This document shows, one piece after another, positions 7,417-15,247 of a DNA stretch of 64,000 nucleotides. This DNA comes from JBBRVW01 sp038246545 (lineage in GTDB: Bacteria > Actinomycetota > Actinomycetes > JACCUZ01). How positions within the stretch are numbered: position 1 is the first letter of the stretch; every line of letters starts with the position of its first letter. The stretch spans positions 1-64,000 of the forward strand of contig JBBRVW010000004.1 in the NCBI GenBank assembly GCA_038246545.1, written 5' to 3'. Both the position numbers and the translations under genes were made by a program. The notes under the pieces are model-generated. The model had not been told where the DNA came from, made no database searches, and saw only the letters and a program-made list of their open reading frames with translations.

Positions 7417-8607
7417 ATGTCTGGTTCCGTCATCGTCGCCGGGGCCCGCACGCCGATGGGCCGGCTGCTCGGGTCACTGAAGGACTTCTCCGGGGCCGAC
7501 CTCGGCGGCGTCGCGATCAAGGGCGCGCTCGAGAAGGCCGGCGTCGCTCCCGAGCGGGTCGAGTACGTGATCATGGGCCAGGTCCTGCAGGCCGGCGCCG
7601 GTCAGATCTCGGCCCGCCAGGCCGCCGTCAAGGCGGGCATCCCGATGACCGTGCCGGCGCTGACCATCAACAAGGTCTGCCTCTCCGGCGTCGACGCGAT
7701 CGCGCTCGCCGACCAGCTCATCCGTGCCGGCGAGTTCGACGTCGTGGTCGCGGGCGGGATGGAGTCGATGACGCAGGCGCCGCACTTCCTGCCGAAGTCC
7801 CGCGAGGGGGTGAAGTTCGGCGACGTGAAGCTCGTCGACTCGATGTCCTACGACGGTCTCTGGGACGTCTTCACCACCCAGGCCATGGGTGCGCTCACCG
7901 AGGCGTGCAACGCCGAGCTCGGCATCTCCCGCGAGGAGCAGGACGCGTTCTCCGCCCGCTCGCACCAGCGCGCGGCCGAGGCATGGAAGAACGGCCTGTT
8001 CGACGACGAGGTCGTGGCGGTCGAGATCCCGCAGCGCAAGGGAGAGCCGGTGCAGTTCAAGGAGGACGAGGGCATCCGCGCCGACACCACGGCCGAGAGC
8101 CTCGGCAGGCTGCGCCCGGCGTTCAGCAAGGACGGCACCATCACGGCCGGCTCGTCCTCGCAGATCTCTGACGGCGCGGCCGCCGTTGTCGTGATGAGCA
8201 AGGCGAAGGCCGAGGAGCTGGGTCTCCCGTGGCTGGCCGAGATCGGTTCCCACGGTGTCGTCGCCGGCCCGGACTCGACGCTGCAGTCGCAGCCGTCGGC
8301 GGCGATCAGGAAGGCCTGCGCCAAGGAGGGCATCAGCCCCGCCGACCTCGACCTGGTCGAGATCAACGAGGCGTTCGCCAGCGTCGGCATCAAGTCGGTG
8401 CGCGATCTCGGCCTCGACGAGGAGAAGGTCAACGTCAACGGCGGTGCGATCGCGCTCGGTCACCCGATCGGCATGTCCGGTGCGCGGATCGCCCTGCACC
8501 TGGCGCTCGAGCTGAAGCGTCGCGGCGGTGGCGTCGGCGCGGCTGCTCTGTGCGGCGGCGGCGGTCAGGGCGACGCCCTGGTGCTGCGCGTCCCGGCAGC
8601 CGGCTGA
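7417..8607 (+). CDS. Acetyl-CoA C-acetyltransferase (thiolase II)
   Basis: The 396-residue enzyme condenses two acetyl-CoA into acetoacetyl-CoA or cleaves it. All catalytic residues are present: Cys88 in NKVCLSG, His349 in GHPIGMSGAR and Cys379 in AALCGGGGQGD, at the standard spacing for biosynthetic thiolases. AGGAGGT lies just before the ATG. It is followed by meaB with eight bases between, and faces mce across a short divergent promoter region. With ccr it can supply the ethylmalonyl-CoA pathway. Confidence 0.95.
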   Translation: MSGSVIVAGARTPMGRLLGSLKDFSGADLGGVAIKGALEKAGVAPERVEYVIMGQVLQAGAGQISARQAAVKAGIPMTVPALTINKVCLSGVDAIALADQLIRAGEFDVVVAGGMESMTQAPHFLPKSREGVKFGDVKLVDSMSYDGLWDVFTTQAMGALTEACNAELGISREEQDAFSARSHQRAAEAWKNGLFDDEVVAVEIPQRKGEPVQFKEDEGIRADTTAESLGRLRPAFSKDGTITAGSSSQISDGAAAVVVMSKAKAEELGLPWLAEIGSHGVVAGPDSTLQSQPSAAIRKACAKEGISPADLDLVEINEAFASVGIKSVRDLGLDEEKVNVNGGAIALGHPIGMSGARIALHLALELKRRGGGVGAAALCGGGGQGDALVLRVPAAG

Positions 8608-8615
8608 CCCCGCAG

Positions 8616-9590
8616 GTGGCCGCGGCGCCGGGGGTCGGCGCGCTGGTCGAGCGCGCCCGCGAGGGCGACGCCCGGTCCGTCGCGAAGCTCATCTCGCTGG
8701 TCGAGGACGCGTCGCCGCGGCTGCGGGAGGCGATGGCCGCCCTGGCGCCGTACGGCGGCCGCGCGAGCGTCATCGGCCTGACCGGCGCTCCCGGCGTCGG
8801 CAAGTCGACGTCCACCAACGCGCTCGTGACGGCGTTCCGTGGGCGTGGCAAGCGGGTGGGCGTGCTCGCGGTCGACCCCTCGTCCCCGTTCTCGGGCGGG
8901 GCACTGCTCGGCGACCGGGTGCGGATGCAGGACCACGCGTTGGACCGCGACGTCTACATCCGGTCGATGGCCAGCCGCGGCCACCTCGGCGGTCTGTCGT
9001 GGGCCACGCCGCAGGCGCTGCGGGTGCTGGACGCCGCCGGCTGCGACGTCGTGCTCGTCGAGACCGTCGGCGTCGGCCAGTCCGAGGTGGAGGTGGCACG
9101 GACGGCCGACACCACGGTGGTGCTGCTCGCCCCGGGCATGGGCGACGCCATCCAGGCCGCCAAGGCCGGCATCCTCGAGGTGGGTGACGTGTACGTCGTC
9201 AACAAGGCCGACCGCGACGGTGCCGACAACGCCGTGCGCGAGCTGCGCCACATGCTGACCCTCGGCGAGCGCCGGTCGCCGGGGGAGTGGCGGCCGCCGA
9301 TCGTCAAGACCGTCGCGTCCCGCGGCGAGGGTCTCGACGAGCTGGTCGAGGCGCTGGACAAGCACCGCGCCTGGCTGGAGGAGACCGGCACGCTGCACGA
9401 GCGCCGCCTGCACCGCGCCGCCGACGAGGTCGAGGCGATCGCGCTGACCGCGCTGCGCGAGCGCGTGGGCGACCTGCGGACGCGCGACGGCGAGGCCAAC
9501 CTCGACGCTCTGGCCGCCGACGTCGTCGCCGGCCGCACCGACCCCTACGCCGCCGCCGACGCGCTGCTCGCCGGTCTCACCGCCGGCTGA
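8616..9590 (+). CDS. meaB: Methylmalonyl-CoA mutase-associated GTPase MeaB
   Basis: MeaB is the G3E-type GTPase chaperone that loads and protects the adenosylcobalamin of acyl-CoA mutases. The 324-residue protein has Walker A GAPGVGKST (residues 57-65), a switch region VLAVDPSSPFSGGALLGDR, the family motif SMASRGHLGGLSWATPQALR, ETVGVGQSE in the G3 region and NKAD as the guanine-specificity motif. The GTG at 8616, eight bases after the thiolase stop, gives the standard N-terminus. It is probably cotranscribed with the thiolase. The client mutase is likely the icmA product at 11503. Confidence 0.93.
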   Translation: MAAAPGVGALVERAREGDARSVAKLISLVEDASPRLREAMAALAPYGGRASVIGLTGAPGVGKSTSTNALVTAFRGRGKRVGVLAVDPSSPFSGGALLGDRVRMQDHALDRDVYIRSMASRGHLGGLSWATPQALRVLDAAGCDVVLVETVGVGQSEVEVARTADTTVVLLAPGMGDAIQAAKAGILEVGDVYVVNKADRDGADNAVRELRHMLTLGERRSPGEWRPPIVKTVASRGEGLDELVEALDKHRAWLEETGTLHERRLHRAADEVEAIALTALRERVGDLRTRDGEANLDALAADVVAGRTDPYAAADALLAGLTAG

Positions 9591-9624
9591 GCACTCGCGG
9601 CCCCGACCCCGTCGCACCCGTGAT

Positions 9625-9665
9625 GCGCGGCCTGCCGCGCCGGGCTCGTGGGCGGCTCAGCGCCC
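9625..9665. terminator. Hairpins between convergent meaB and the anchored CarboxypepD-like gene
   Basis: GCGCGG-CCTG-CCGCGC at 9625-9640 forms a six-pair stem with a tetraloop. A second stem, GGGCG-GCTCAG-CGCCC, lies at 9650-9665 and includes the stop of the minus-strand gene. There is no T-run. They probably act as a shared terminator or mRNA end stabiliser. Confidence 0.45.
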
Positions 9666-10721
9666 GGTGGCCGAGGCCGGGCTGCTGCTCGACGACGTTC
9701 CGGTCCCGCCGGGGCTGGAGGTCGACGTCGACGGGGTGGGGTCGGTCGGAGTGGGGGTGGTCGTCGTCTCGGCGGGCGTGGGCGCCGGAGGCGTCGTGGG
9801 TTCGGCGGTGGTGGCGGGCGACGTCGGGCAGGCGAGGGTCACGTCCTGCTCCACCGTGCGCCCGGCCCTCGTCGTGACGTCGATGGTGCGGCCGCGCGCG
9901 CTCAGGACGGAGGTGCCGACGGGCGCGCCCGCGATGCGGTAGCGGTCGCCCTCGCTCAGCCCGCTCAGCCTGACCGCGCTCGTCCGCTGGCCGTCGATCC
10001 ACAGCCACAGCGGGAAGCGGGCGTCCGGGCAGCTGACGTCGGTCCGGACCCGGCCCTGGACGACTGCTCCGCGGACCAGCGTGGTGACGCGCGGCTTCGC
10101 GCCGCGCGTGCAGCTGACGTCGTCGACGAACGTGGGGGCCCAGACACCGACCGCAGCCGGACCGAGGTTGGTGTTGACACGCCATGACGTGACGAGGACC
10201 GGGCCGCTGGTGCACGGCACCCGGTAGGCGCCGTTGACATCCGTCGTGGCCGCCAGCCGGGTCGGGAGGTAGCCCTTCGCGGTCTGCTCCCCGGTCCAGA
10301 CGTAGAGGCCGGCCACCGGGACACCGGACGGGTCGACGACGCGGCCGCGGACGAAGGTGGGCGCCACTCGCTCCGGCGGCGCGGTGACCGCGCTGCTCGT
10401 GACGGGCGGCGCGGCGGTCTTGCGGCCCGCGGTCGACGGGACCACGGAGGCCTGCCGGGTCTCCGGTGCGGAGGTCGACGTGCTCACGGACGGCGCGGGC
10501 GAGCCGCCGCGGGCGACGTTGACGATCGTGTTGCGCACGCCGCTCACGCCGCCGCCCAGCGCGAGGCCGCCGAAGATGCCGGCGAGGAAGACACCGGTGA
10601 CCCCGCAGACAGCGGCCGCCCGGTGGAACCGCCGGAACGTGGCCTCGCGGTACACGCGGCCGAACCCGTCGGGGGGCGGGGGCAGCGGCTCGATCGGGCG
10701 ACGGGGCAGGTGCCCGGTCAT
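9657..10721 (-). CDS. Membrane-anchored protein with carboxypeptidase-regulatory-like domain
   Basis: The 354-residue protein has a proline-rich cytoplasmic start, one membrane segment around residues 34-58 (AAVCGVTGVFLAGIFGGLAL), a Ser/Thr/Pro linker and extracellular beta domains. The segment GRVVDPSGVPVAGLYVWTG followed by TTDVNGAYRVPC is characteristic of CarboxypepD_reg/TTR-like domains. The C-terminal 60 residues are Thr/Pro/Ser-rich low complexity. Its ATG overlaps the stop of the sigma-factor gene as ATGA, so the two are coupled. This is the place usually held by an anti-sigma factor, but no zinc-binding anti-sigma motif or ASD is evident. A role in surface sensing or binding is inferred only. 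Confidence 0.7.
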   Translation of the reverse strand: MTGHLPRRPIEPLPPPPDGFGRVYREATFRRFHRAAAVCGVTGVFLAGIFGGLALGGGVSGVRNTIVNVARGGSPAPSVSTSTSAPETRQASVVPSTAGRKTAAPPVTSSAVTAPPERVAPTFVRGRVVDPSGVPVAGLYVWTGEQTAKGYLPTRLAATTDVNGAYRVPCTSGPVLVTSWRVNTNLGPAAVGVWAPTFVDDVSCTRGAKPRVTTLVRGAVVQGRVRTDVSCPDARFPLWLWIDGQRTSAVRLSGLSEGDRYRIAGAPVGTSVLSARGRTIDVTTRAGRTVEQDVTLACPTSPATTAEPTTPPAPTPAETTTTPTPTDPTPSTSTSSPGGTGTSSSSSPASATGR

Positions 10722-11245
10722 CGGACATCCTCCAGCCAGCTCGCAAGCCGGCCGCGCGCGTCGAAGAGCATGCGCTTGATCGTTCCTTCCGGCTTCCTCA
10801 GCGCCGTCGCGACCTCGGCGACGCTCATGTCGGCGTAGTAGTGCAGCAGGACGGGCAGCCGGAGCCGGTCGGGGAGCCGCTCGACCATGTCCCGCAGCCA
10901 GGGGTCGGCGGCCGGCGTGCTCACCGGCGTCGTCTCCTCGAGCCTCGCCTGCAGCTTGCGGTCGCGCTGCTCGCGGCGCCAGCGGTCGCGGACCAGGTTG
11001 GTGGCTGTGACGTAGAGGTAGCCCTTGGGGTCGTGGACCGTGAGCCAGCGCGACAGCAGCCGGGTGAACGCCTCGGAGGCGATGTCGTGCGCGGCATCCC
11101 GGTCGCCGACCAGCGAGGCACACCAGCCGGCCAGCTGCCCGTAGTGCTCGTTCCACAACGCTCGGGCAGCGTCCTCCCGGGCGGTCGCGGCAGCCGCCGC
11201 GACACCCCGGGTGCGGGAGGCCCCCGCGGTCACCATGACGGCCAC
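10718..11245 (-). CDS. ECF-type RNA polymerase sigma factor
   Basis: The 175-residue protein shows sigma region 2 (AHDIASEAFTRLLSRW, then GYLYVTATNLVRDRWRREQ) and region 4 (LPDRLRLPVLLHYYADMSVA followed by EVATALRKPEGTIKRML, a helix-turn-helix). The length fits an extracytoplasmic-function sigma factor of the SigE/sigma-70 family. The start may be at 11245 or at the ATG three codons later. It is coupled by ATGA to the anchored protein gene downstream, which suggests that protein controls or is controlled by it. Two perfect dyads lie in the intergenic region upstream. Confidence 0.88.
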   Translation of the reverse strand: MAVMVTAGASRTRGVAAAAATAREDAARALWNEHYGQLAGWCASLVGDRDAAHDIASEAFTRLLSRWLTVHDPKGYLYVTATNLVRDRWRREQRDRKLQARLEETTPVSTPAADPWLRDMVERLPDRLRLPVLLHYYADMSVAEVATALRKPEGTIKRMLFDARGRLASWLEDVR

Positions 11246-11294
11246 GAACCGAGGACGCCGATCGGCGCCGGTCGGTTCACCCCGGTCACGAGGA

Positions 11295-11336
11295 CCACGC
11301 GGTTCCGCGTGGAGCCGACGTCCCCGCTCGCGGGGA
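11295..11336. promoter_or_regulatory. Two adjacent dyads between the sigma-factor gene and icmA
   Basis: CCACGCGG-TT-CCGCGTGG (11295-11312) and TCCCCGC-TC-GCGGGGA (11321-11336) are perfect inverted repeats with two-base centres, separated by eight bases. Such small centres suit dimeric protein binding better than RNA hairpins. They lie in the 257-base divergent region and could regulate either gene. No further elements were recognised in 11246-11502. Confidence 0.4.
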
Positions 11337-11502
11337 GCCGGTCGCCCGTCTCCATCCGACCGAGGGTAGCGGGCCGACCCGTCCGCACCCGGGTACGCTC
11401 GTCACGATCCGGACATGACGTCGCGTCGGAACCGCGAGGGCGTCGTGTCACACGCGGCCACCACCCCGGCCGTCACCGGTGACGAGTCGCGAGGAGCCAC
11501 AG

Positions 11503-13176
11503 GTGGACGCCGAGGAGATCCAGCAGGGTCGGGAGCGCTGGCAGCGTCGTTTCGACGCGGCACGGGTGCGGGAGGCGGACTTCTCCACGCTGTCCGGCGT
11601 CGAGGTCGACCCGGTCTACGGCCCGGCGCCCGGCGACACGGTTGAGGGCTTCGAGCGGATCGGCTGGCCGGGCGAGTTCCCGTTCACCCGCGGCCTGTAC
11701 CCGACGGGCTACCGCGGGCGCACCTGGACGATCCGGCAGTTCGCCGGGTTCGGCAACGCGGCGCAGACCAACGAGCGCTACAAGATGATCCTGGCCGCCG
11801 GCGGCGGGGGTCTCTCGGTGGCGTTCGACATGCCCACGCTGATGGGCCGCGACTCCGACGACCCGAAGTCCCTGGGCGAGGTGGGGCACTGCGGGGTCGC
11901 GATCGACTCCGCCACCGACATGGGCGTGCTCTTCTCCGACATCCCGCTGGGTGACGTCACGACGTCGATGACGATCAGTGGTCCCGCGGTGCCGGTGTTC
12001 TGCATGTACCTCGTCGCCGCCGAGCGGCAGGGCGTCGACCTCAGCGTGCTCAACGGCACCCTGCAGACCGACATCTTCAAGGAGTACATCGCGCAGAAGG
12101 AGTGGCTGTTCCCCCCGGAGCCGCACCTGCGGCTGATCGGCGACCTCATGCAGTACTGCGTCGAGAACATCCCGGCGTACAAGCCGCTGTCGGTCTCGGG
12201 CTACCACATCCGTGAGGCCGGCTCGACGGCCGCGCAGGAGCTGGCGTTCACCCTCGCCGACGGCTTCGGCTACGTCGAGCTGGGTCTGTCCCGCGGCATG
12301 GACGTCGACGAGTTCGCGCCGGGCCTGTCGTTCTTCTTCGACGCGCACCTGGACTTCTTCGAGGAGATCGCGAAGTTCCGCGCGGCCCGCCGGATCTGGG
12401 CCCGCTGGCTGCGCGATGTCTACGGCGCGACGACCGAGAAGGCGCAGTGGCTGCGCTTCCACACCCAGACTGCGGGCGTCTCGTTGACGGCGCAGCAGCC
12501 TGACAACAACATCGTCCGCACCGCCGTCGAGGCGCTGGCCGCGGTCCTGGGCGGCACCAACTCGCTGCACACCAACGCCCTCGACGAGGTGCTGGCGCTG
12601 CCGAGTGAGAAGGCCGCCGAGATCGCGCTGCGCACCCAGCAGGTGATCATGGACGAGACCGGTGTCGTCAACGTCGCCGACCCGCTCGGCGGATCCTGGT
12701 ACGTCGAGGCGCTCACCGACCGCATCGAGGCCGAGGCCGAGGCGGTCTTCGCCCGCATCCGCGCGATGGGCTCGGACGGCTCGATCACCTCGGGCCTGCT
12801 GCGCGGCATCGAGGACGGCTGGTTCATGTCCGAGATCGCCGAGGCGGCCTTCACCTACCAGACGGGCCTGGAGAAGGGCGAGAAGAAGGTCGTCGGGGTC
12901 AACGTGCACACGTCGACCGTCGAGGAGCCGCTGGAGATCCTGCGCGTCTCCCACGAGGTCGAGAGCGAGCAGAACCGGGTCCTCGGTGCCCGCCGGGCCG
13001 AGCGGGACGAGGCCGCCGCCCGCGCCGCGGTCACGCGGATGGCCGAGGTCGCCCGCACGGACGAGAACATGGTGCCGGCGATGCTCGACGCGGTCCGGGC
13101 CGAGGCGACCCTCGGTGAGATCTGCGACGCCCTGCGCGCCGAGTGGGGCGACTACCGCGAGCCGCCACGCTTCTGA
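11503..13176 (+). CDS. icmA: Isobutyryl-CoA mutase large subunit (adenosylcobalamin-dependent acyl-CoA mutase)
   Basis: The catalytic subunit interconverts isobutyryl-CoA and n-butyryl-CoA, joining valine catabolism with butyryl/crotonyl-CoA metabolism. The 557 residues cover only the substrate-binding barrel domain; the B12-binding domain is missing, as in IcmA, so a separate small subunit is needed and is not in the window. Two residues that distinguish mutases favour this call: Phe80 in TIRQFAGFG and Gln198 in EYIAQKEW, where methylmalonyl-CoA mutase has Tyr and Arg. The GTG at 11503 follows GAGGAG and places these residues at exactly the reported IcmA numbering. MeaB and Ccr are encoded nearby. 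It could be annotated more broadly as a methylmalonyl-CoA mutase family protein. Confidence 0.9.
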   Translation: MDAEEIQQGRERWQRRFDAARVREADFSTLSGVEVDPVYGPAPGDTVEGFERIGWPGEFPFTRGLYPTGYRGRTWTIRQFAGFGNAAQTNERYKMILAAGGGGLSVAFDMPTLMGRDSDDPKSLGEVGHCGVAIDSATDMGVLFSDIPLGDVTTSMTISGPAVPVFCMYLVAAERQGVDLSVLNGTLQTDIFKEYIAQKEWLFPPEPHLRLIGDLMQYCVENIPAYKPLSVSGYHIREAGSTAAQELAFTLADGFGYVELGLSRGMDVDEFAPGLSFFFDAHLDFFEEIAKFRAARRIWARWLRDVYGATTEKAQWLRFHTQTAGVSLTAQQPDNNIVRTAVEALAAVLGGTNSLHTNALDEVLALPSEKAAEIALRTQQVIMDETGVVNVADPLGGSWYVEALTDRIEAEAEAVFARIRAMGSDGSITSGLLRGIEDGWFMSEIAEAAFTYQTGLEKGEKKVVGVNVHTSTVEEPLEILRVSHEVESEQNRVLGARRAERDEAAARAAVTRMAEVARTDENMVPAMLDAVRAEATLGEICDALRAEWGDYREPPRF

Positions 13177-13230
13177 CCTCTGCTCGCCCGGCCGGGTCGG
13201 GGCAAGATCAAGATCGAGAGCGGCCGTACC

Positions 13231-13297
13231 CGAAAGACGGAACAACTGCCGTTGTACCGGTCAAGAAGGGCCGGGATCGGCATTGCACCGTCTTTCG
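13231..13297. other. Structured intergenic element with mutually exclusive hairpins
   Basis: CGAAAGACGG (13231-13240) is the perfect reverse complement of CCGTCTTTCG (13288-13297), enclosing 47 bases. Inside, GACGG and ACAAC pair with GTTGT and CCgGTC (13236-13262, loop TGCC), and GCCG-GGAT-CGGC forms a small stem at 13270-13281. The outer and first inner stems share GACGG and cannot form together. The element is less GC-rich than its flanks and lies 73 bases before the thioredoxin-TPR gene. It may be a leader RNA or a small mobile repeat; no known riboswitch was recognised. Confidence 0.4.
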
Positions 13298-13370
13298 TGC
13301 TCGGCTGCAGGCGCCCCGCGGGCGGCGACCCGGTCGGCGGCTCACCCGGGCGTGGGGGAGGATGGTCGGC

Positions 13371-14303
13371 ATGTCGCAGTCCAGCTTCAACCCGTACGGC
13401 GCCGTCGACCTCTCCGCGCTCGCCCGGCCGGCCGGCGCTGCCCCGAGCGGCGCTGACGCGCCGGCGGCCACCGGCGGGGTGGTCGTCGACGTCACCGAGG
13501 CCGACTTTCAGGCAGTGGTCCTCGAGCAGTCGTTGACCGTCCCGGTCGTCATCGACTTCTGGGCCGACTGGTGCGGGCCGTGCAAGCAGCTGAGCCCGGT
13601 TCTGGAGCGCCTGGCCGCGGCCGACGGCGGGACCTGGCTGCTCGCCAAGATCGACCTGGACGCCAACCCGGAGCTCGGGCAGGCGTTCCAGGTGCAGAGC
13701 ATCCCGGCGGTCTTCGCGGTGGTGAAGGGGCAGCCGATCCCGCTGTTCCAGGGCGCGCTCCCCGAGGCGCAGGTGCGGGAGTACCTCGACGAGCTGCTGC
13801 GCGTCGCCGAGGTGAACGGCGTCAGCGGCCGCCTCTCGCTCGACGGTGCGGCGCCGCCGGAGGAGGCACAAGAGGCACCGGAGCCGGAGTCCGACCCGCG
13901 CTATGACGAGGCCTACGACGCCATCGAGCGCGGCGACCTCGATGCCGCGGCCGAGGCTTACCGCGGCCTGCTGGCCGACGCCCCCGCCGACCCCGACGCC
14001 CGGGCGGGGCTGGGGCAGGTCGAGCTGCTCCGCCGGACCCAGGGTGTCGACGAGCGAGCCGCGCGCCGGACCGCTGCCGAGAAGCCCGACAACGTCGCTG
14101 CCCAGACCGCCGTCGCCGATCTCGACCTCCTCGGCGGGCACGTCGAGGACGCCTTCACCCGCCTCGTCGACCTGGTCCGCCGGTCCTCCGGCGCCGACCG
14201 CGATGCCGCCCGGGATCACCTCGTCGGGCTCTTCGAGCTGGTCGGCAGCCAGGACGACCGGGTCGCCAAGGCTCGCACCGCGCTGGCCAACGCCCTGTTC
14301 TGA
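13371..14303 (+). CDS. Thioredoxin-domain/TPR co-chaperone (CnoX/YbbN-like)
   Basis: The 310-residue protein has a thioredoxin domain at about residues 38-150 with active site WCGPC (Cys68, Cys71) preceded by PVVIDFWAD. A TPR-like helical region follows from about 170 to the end (YDEAYDAIERGDLDAAAEAY, then repeated helical pairs). This matches YbbN/CnoX, a holdase that hands clients to chaperonins; in proteobacteria the cysteines are partly lost, here both are kept. The ATG at 13371, nine bases after GGGGAGG, was preferred over one three codons upstream. It ends just before a strong hairpin. Confidence 0.88.
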   Translation: MSQSSFNPYGAVDLSALARPAGAAPSGADAPAATGGVVVDVTEADFQAVVLEQSLTVPVVIDFWADWCGPCKQLSPVLERLAAADGGTWLLAKIDLDANPELGQAFQVQSIPAVFAVVKGQPIPLFQGALPEAQVREYLDELLRVAEVNGVSGRLSLDGAAPPEEAQEAPEPESDPRYDEAYDAIERGDLDAAAEAYRGLLADAPADPDARAGLGQVELLRRTQGVDERAARRTAAEKPDNVAAQTAVADLDLLGGHVEDAFTRLVDLVRRSSGADRDAARDHLVGLFELVGSQDDRVAKARTALANALF

Positions 14304-14329
14304 CCGGACGCCCCGGTACATGACGAAGA

Positions 14330-14357
14330 CCGCTCGCCTCCGTCAGGGAGGGAGCGG
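14330..14357 (+). terminator. Strong hairpin after the thioredoxin-TPR gene
   Basis: CCGCTC-g-CCTCC pairs with GGAGG-GAGCGG around a five-base loop (11 pairs, one bulged G). It begins 27 bases after the stop codon. No clear T-run follows, as is common for actinobacterial terminators, and it may work in both directions. Confidence 0.65.
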
Positions 14358-14396
14358 CCTTCGAGGTCGGGCAGGGACGCGCGAGGCGTCCGCTTC

Positions 14397-14468
14397 CTAG
14401 AACACGAAGATGATCACCAGGATCACAGCGATGACGAGTGCGGCGATGGCGATGGTGCGGGTGTTCAT
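14397..14468 (-). CDS. 23-residue single-span membrane peptide
   Basis: The frame encodes Met-Asn-Thr-Arg-Thr followed by an uninterrupted hydrophobic helix (IAIAALVIAVILVIIFVF) and a TAG stop. GGAG lies about eight bases before the ATG. No homologue is recognised. The decayed acetyltransferase frame runs into it without a stop, so it could be chance, but the clean start, ribosome-binding site and membrane helix argue for a microprotein gene. Confidence 0.45.
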   Translation of the reverse strand: MNTRTIAIAALVIAVILVIIFVF

Positions 14469-14615
14469 CGGGGCTCCGTTCGATGTGGGGCAGGGGTTCT
14501 GGAGCACCTGTCTCCTGGCAACGCCGGGACAAACGTCCGGCTGCCGTCCCCCTGCCCGAGCGTGACACTGCGTGCCGGCGACGTCGCTTACAGTCACCCC
14601 TCCCCGCGCCGCCTG

Positions 14616-15130
14616 CCGAAGGTCGCGACCCCAGAAGTCGCTGTCGCCGTCGAGGACCCCGCGCACGAGCCGCTGCCAGCCGAGCCGGGCGCAGAGGCGC
14701 GGAGCCGGCCGGTCGTCGGCGTACGTCGAGAGCAGCGCGCGCTCGTGCGGCTGGTCGAGCACCAGGCCCTCCATCAGCGAGCGGCCGATGCCGCGGCCCT
14801 GGGGCGGCCGGGTGCACGCCGAGCTCGACCACCTCGAAGTGCCCGCCGAGCCACTCCGCCAGCAGCGGTGCGGCCCCGGGGGGAGTTGTCTGCTTCACTC
14901 ACTCGGTCCACTCACTCGGTCCACCACATCCCGTGCTGACCGGTGAAGCCGTAGCCGAAGCCGCGGACGAGGCCCGCCTCCCGCAGCAGCACGAGGCGGA
15001 AGGCCTCGCGGCGGGCGTGCACGGGGAGCATCTCGGTGGCGAACCGCTCGACCTGCTCCTCGGTCTCGTCGCGGCCGGGGGCGGTGGAGGCGGCCCGGTA
15101 GGCCTCGACCACCTCGTCGGCCACTGCCAT
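14616..15130 (-). pseudogene. Broken GNAT N-acetyltransferase
   Basis: Three collinear pieces of one GNAT protein are visible. Piece one, 14912-15130, is ATEMLPVHARREAFRLVLLR plus GFGYGFTGQHGMWWTE and then a TGA. Piece two is LAEWLGGHFEVVELGVHP in another frame. Piece three, after an extra base in the run at 14801-14804, is GRGIGRSLMEG and ERALLSTYADDRPAPRLCAR ending DFWGRDLR. The acetyl-CoA motif (GRGIG) and the C-terminal half are intact apart from the frame changes. A 13-bp tandem duplication lies at the first break. The start is uncertain because the first helix of the fold is not seen. Confidence 0.75.
14898..14923. repeat. 13-bp tandem duplication inside the GNAT pseudogene
   Basis: CTCACTCGGTCCA occurs twice back to back (14898-14910, 14911-14923). 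Thirteen is not a multiple of three, so the duplication shifts the frame. Each copy also carries a TGA on the minus strand, so removing one copy would restore the frame but still leave a stop codon. Confidence 0.85.
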
Positions 15131-15247
15131 CGCCGCGCCCCGCCGAGCACCTGGAGCACCGGCCGGCCGGTCGTCGGACAGGCATTACTCCCAGCCCTCC
15201 TGCCAGGCGAAGGGTGAGTCGACGGCGGCCTCGAGCTGTCGGCCCGG

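Noticed and set aside
11503..13176. Ethylmalonyl-CoA mutase to complete the Ccr pathway
   Set aside because: The protein lacks a B12-binding domain and has the IcmA residues Phe80 and Gln198.
14155..14898. A 247-codon minus-strand gene
   Set aside because: Only its first 30 residues match the GNAT protein; beyond the extra base it is an out-of-frame reading that also runs antisense into the thioredoxin-TPR gene.
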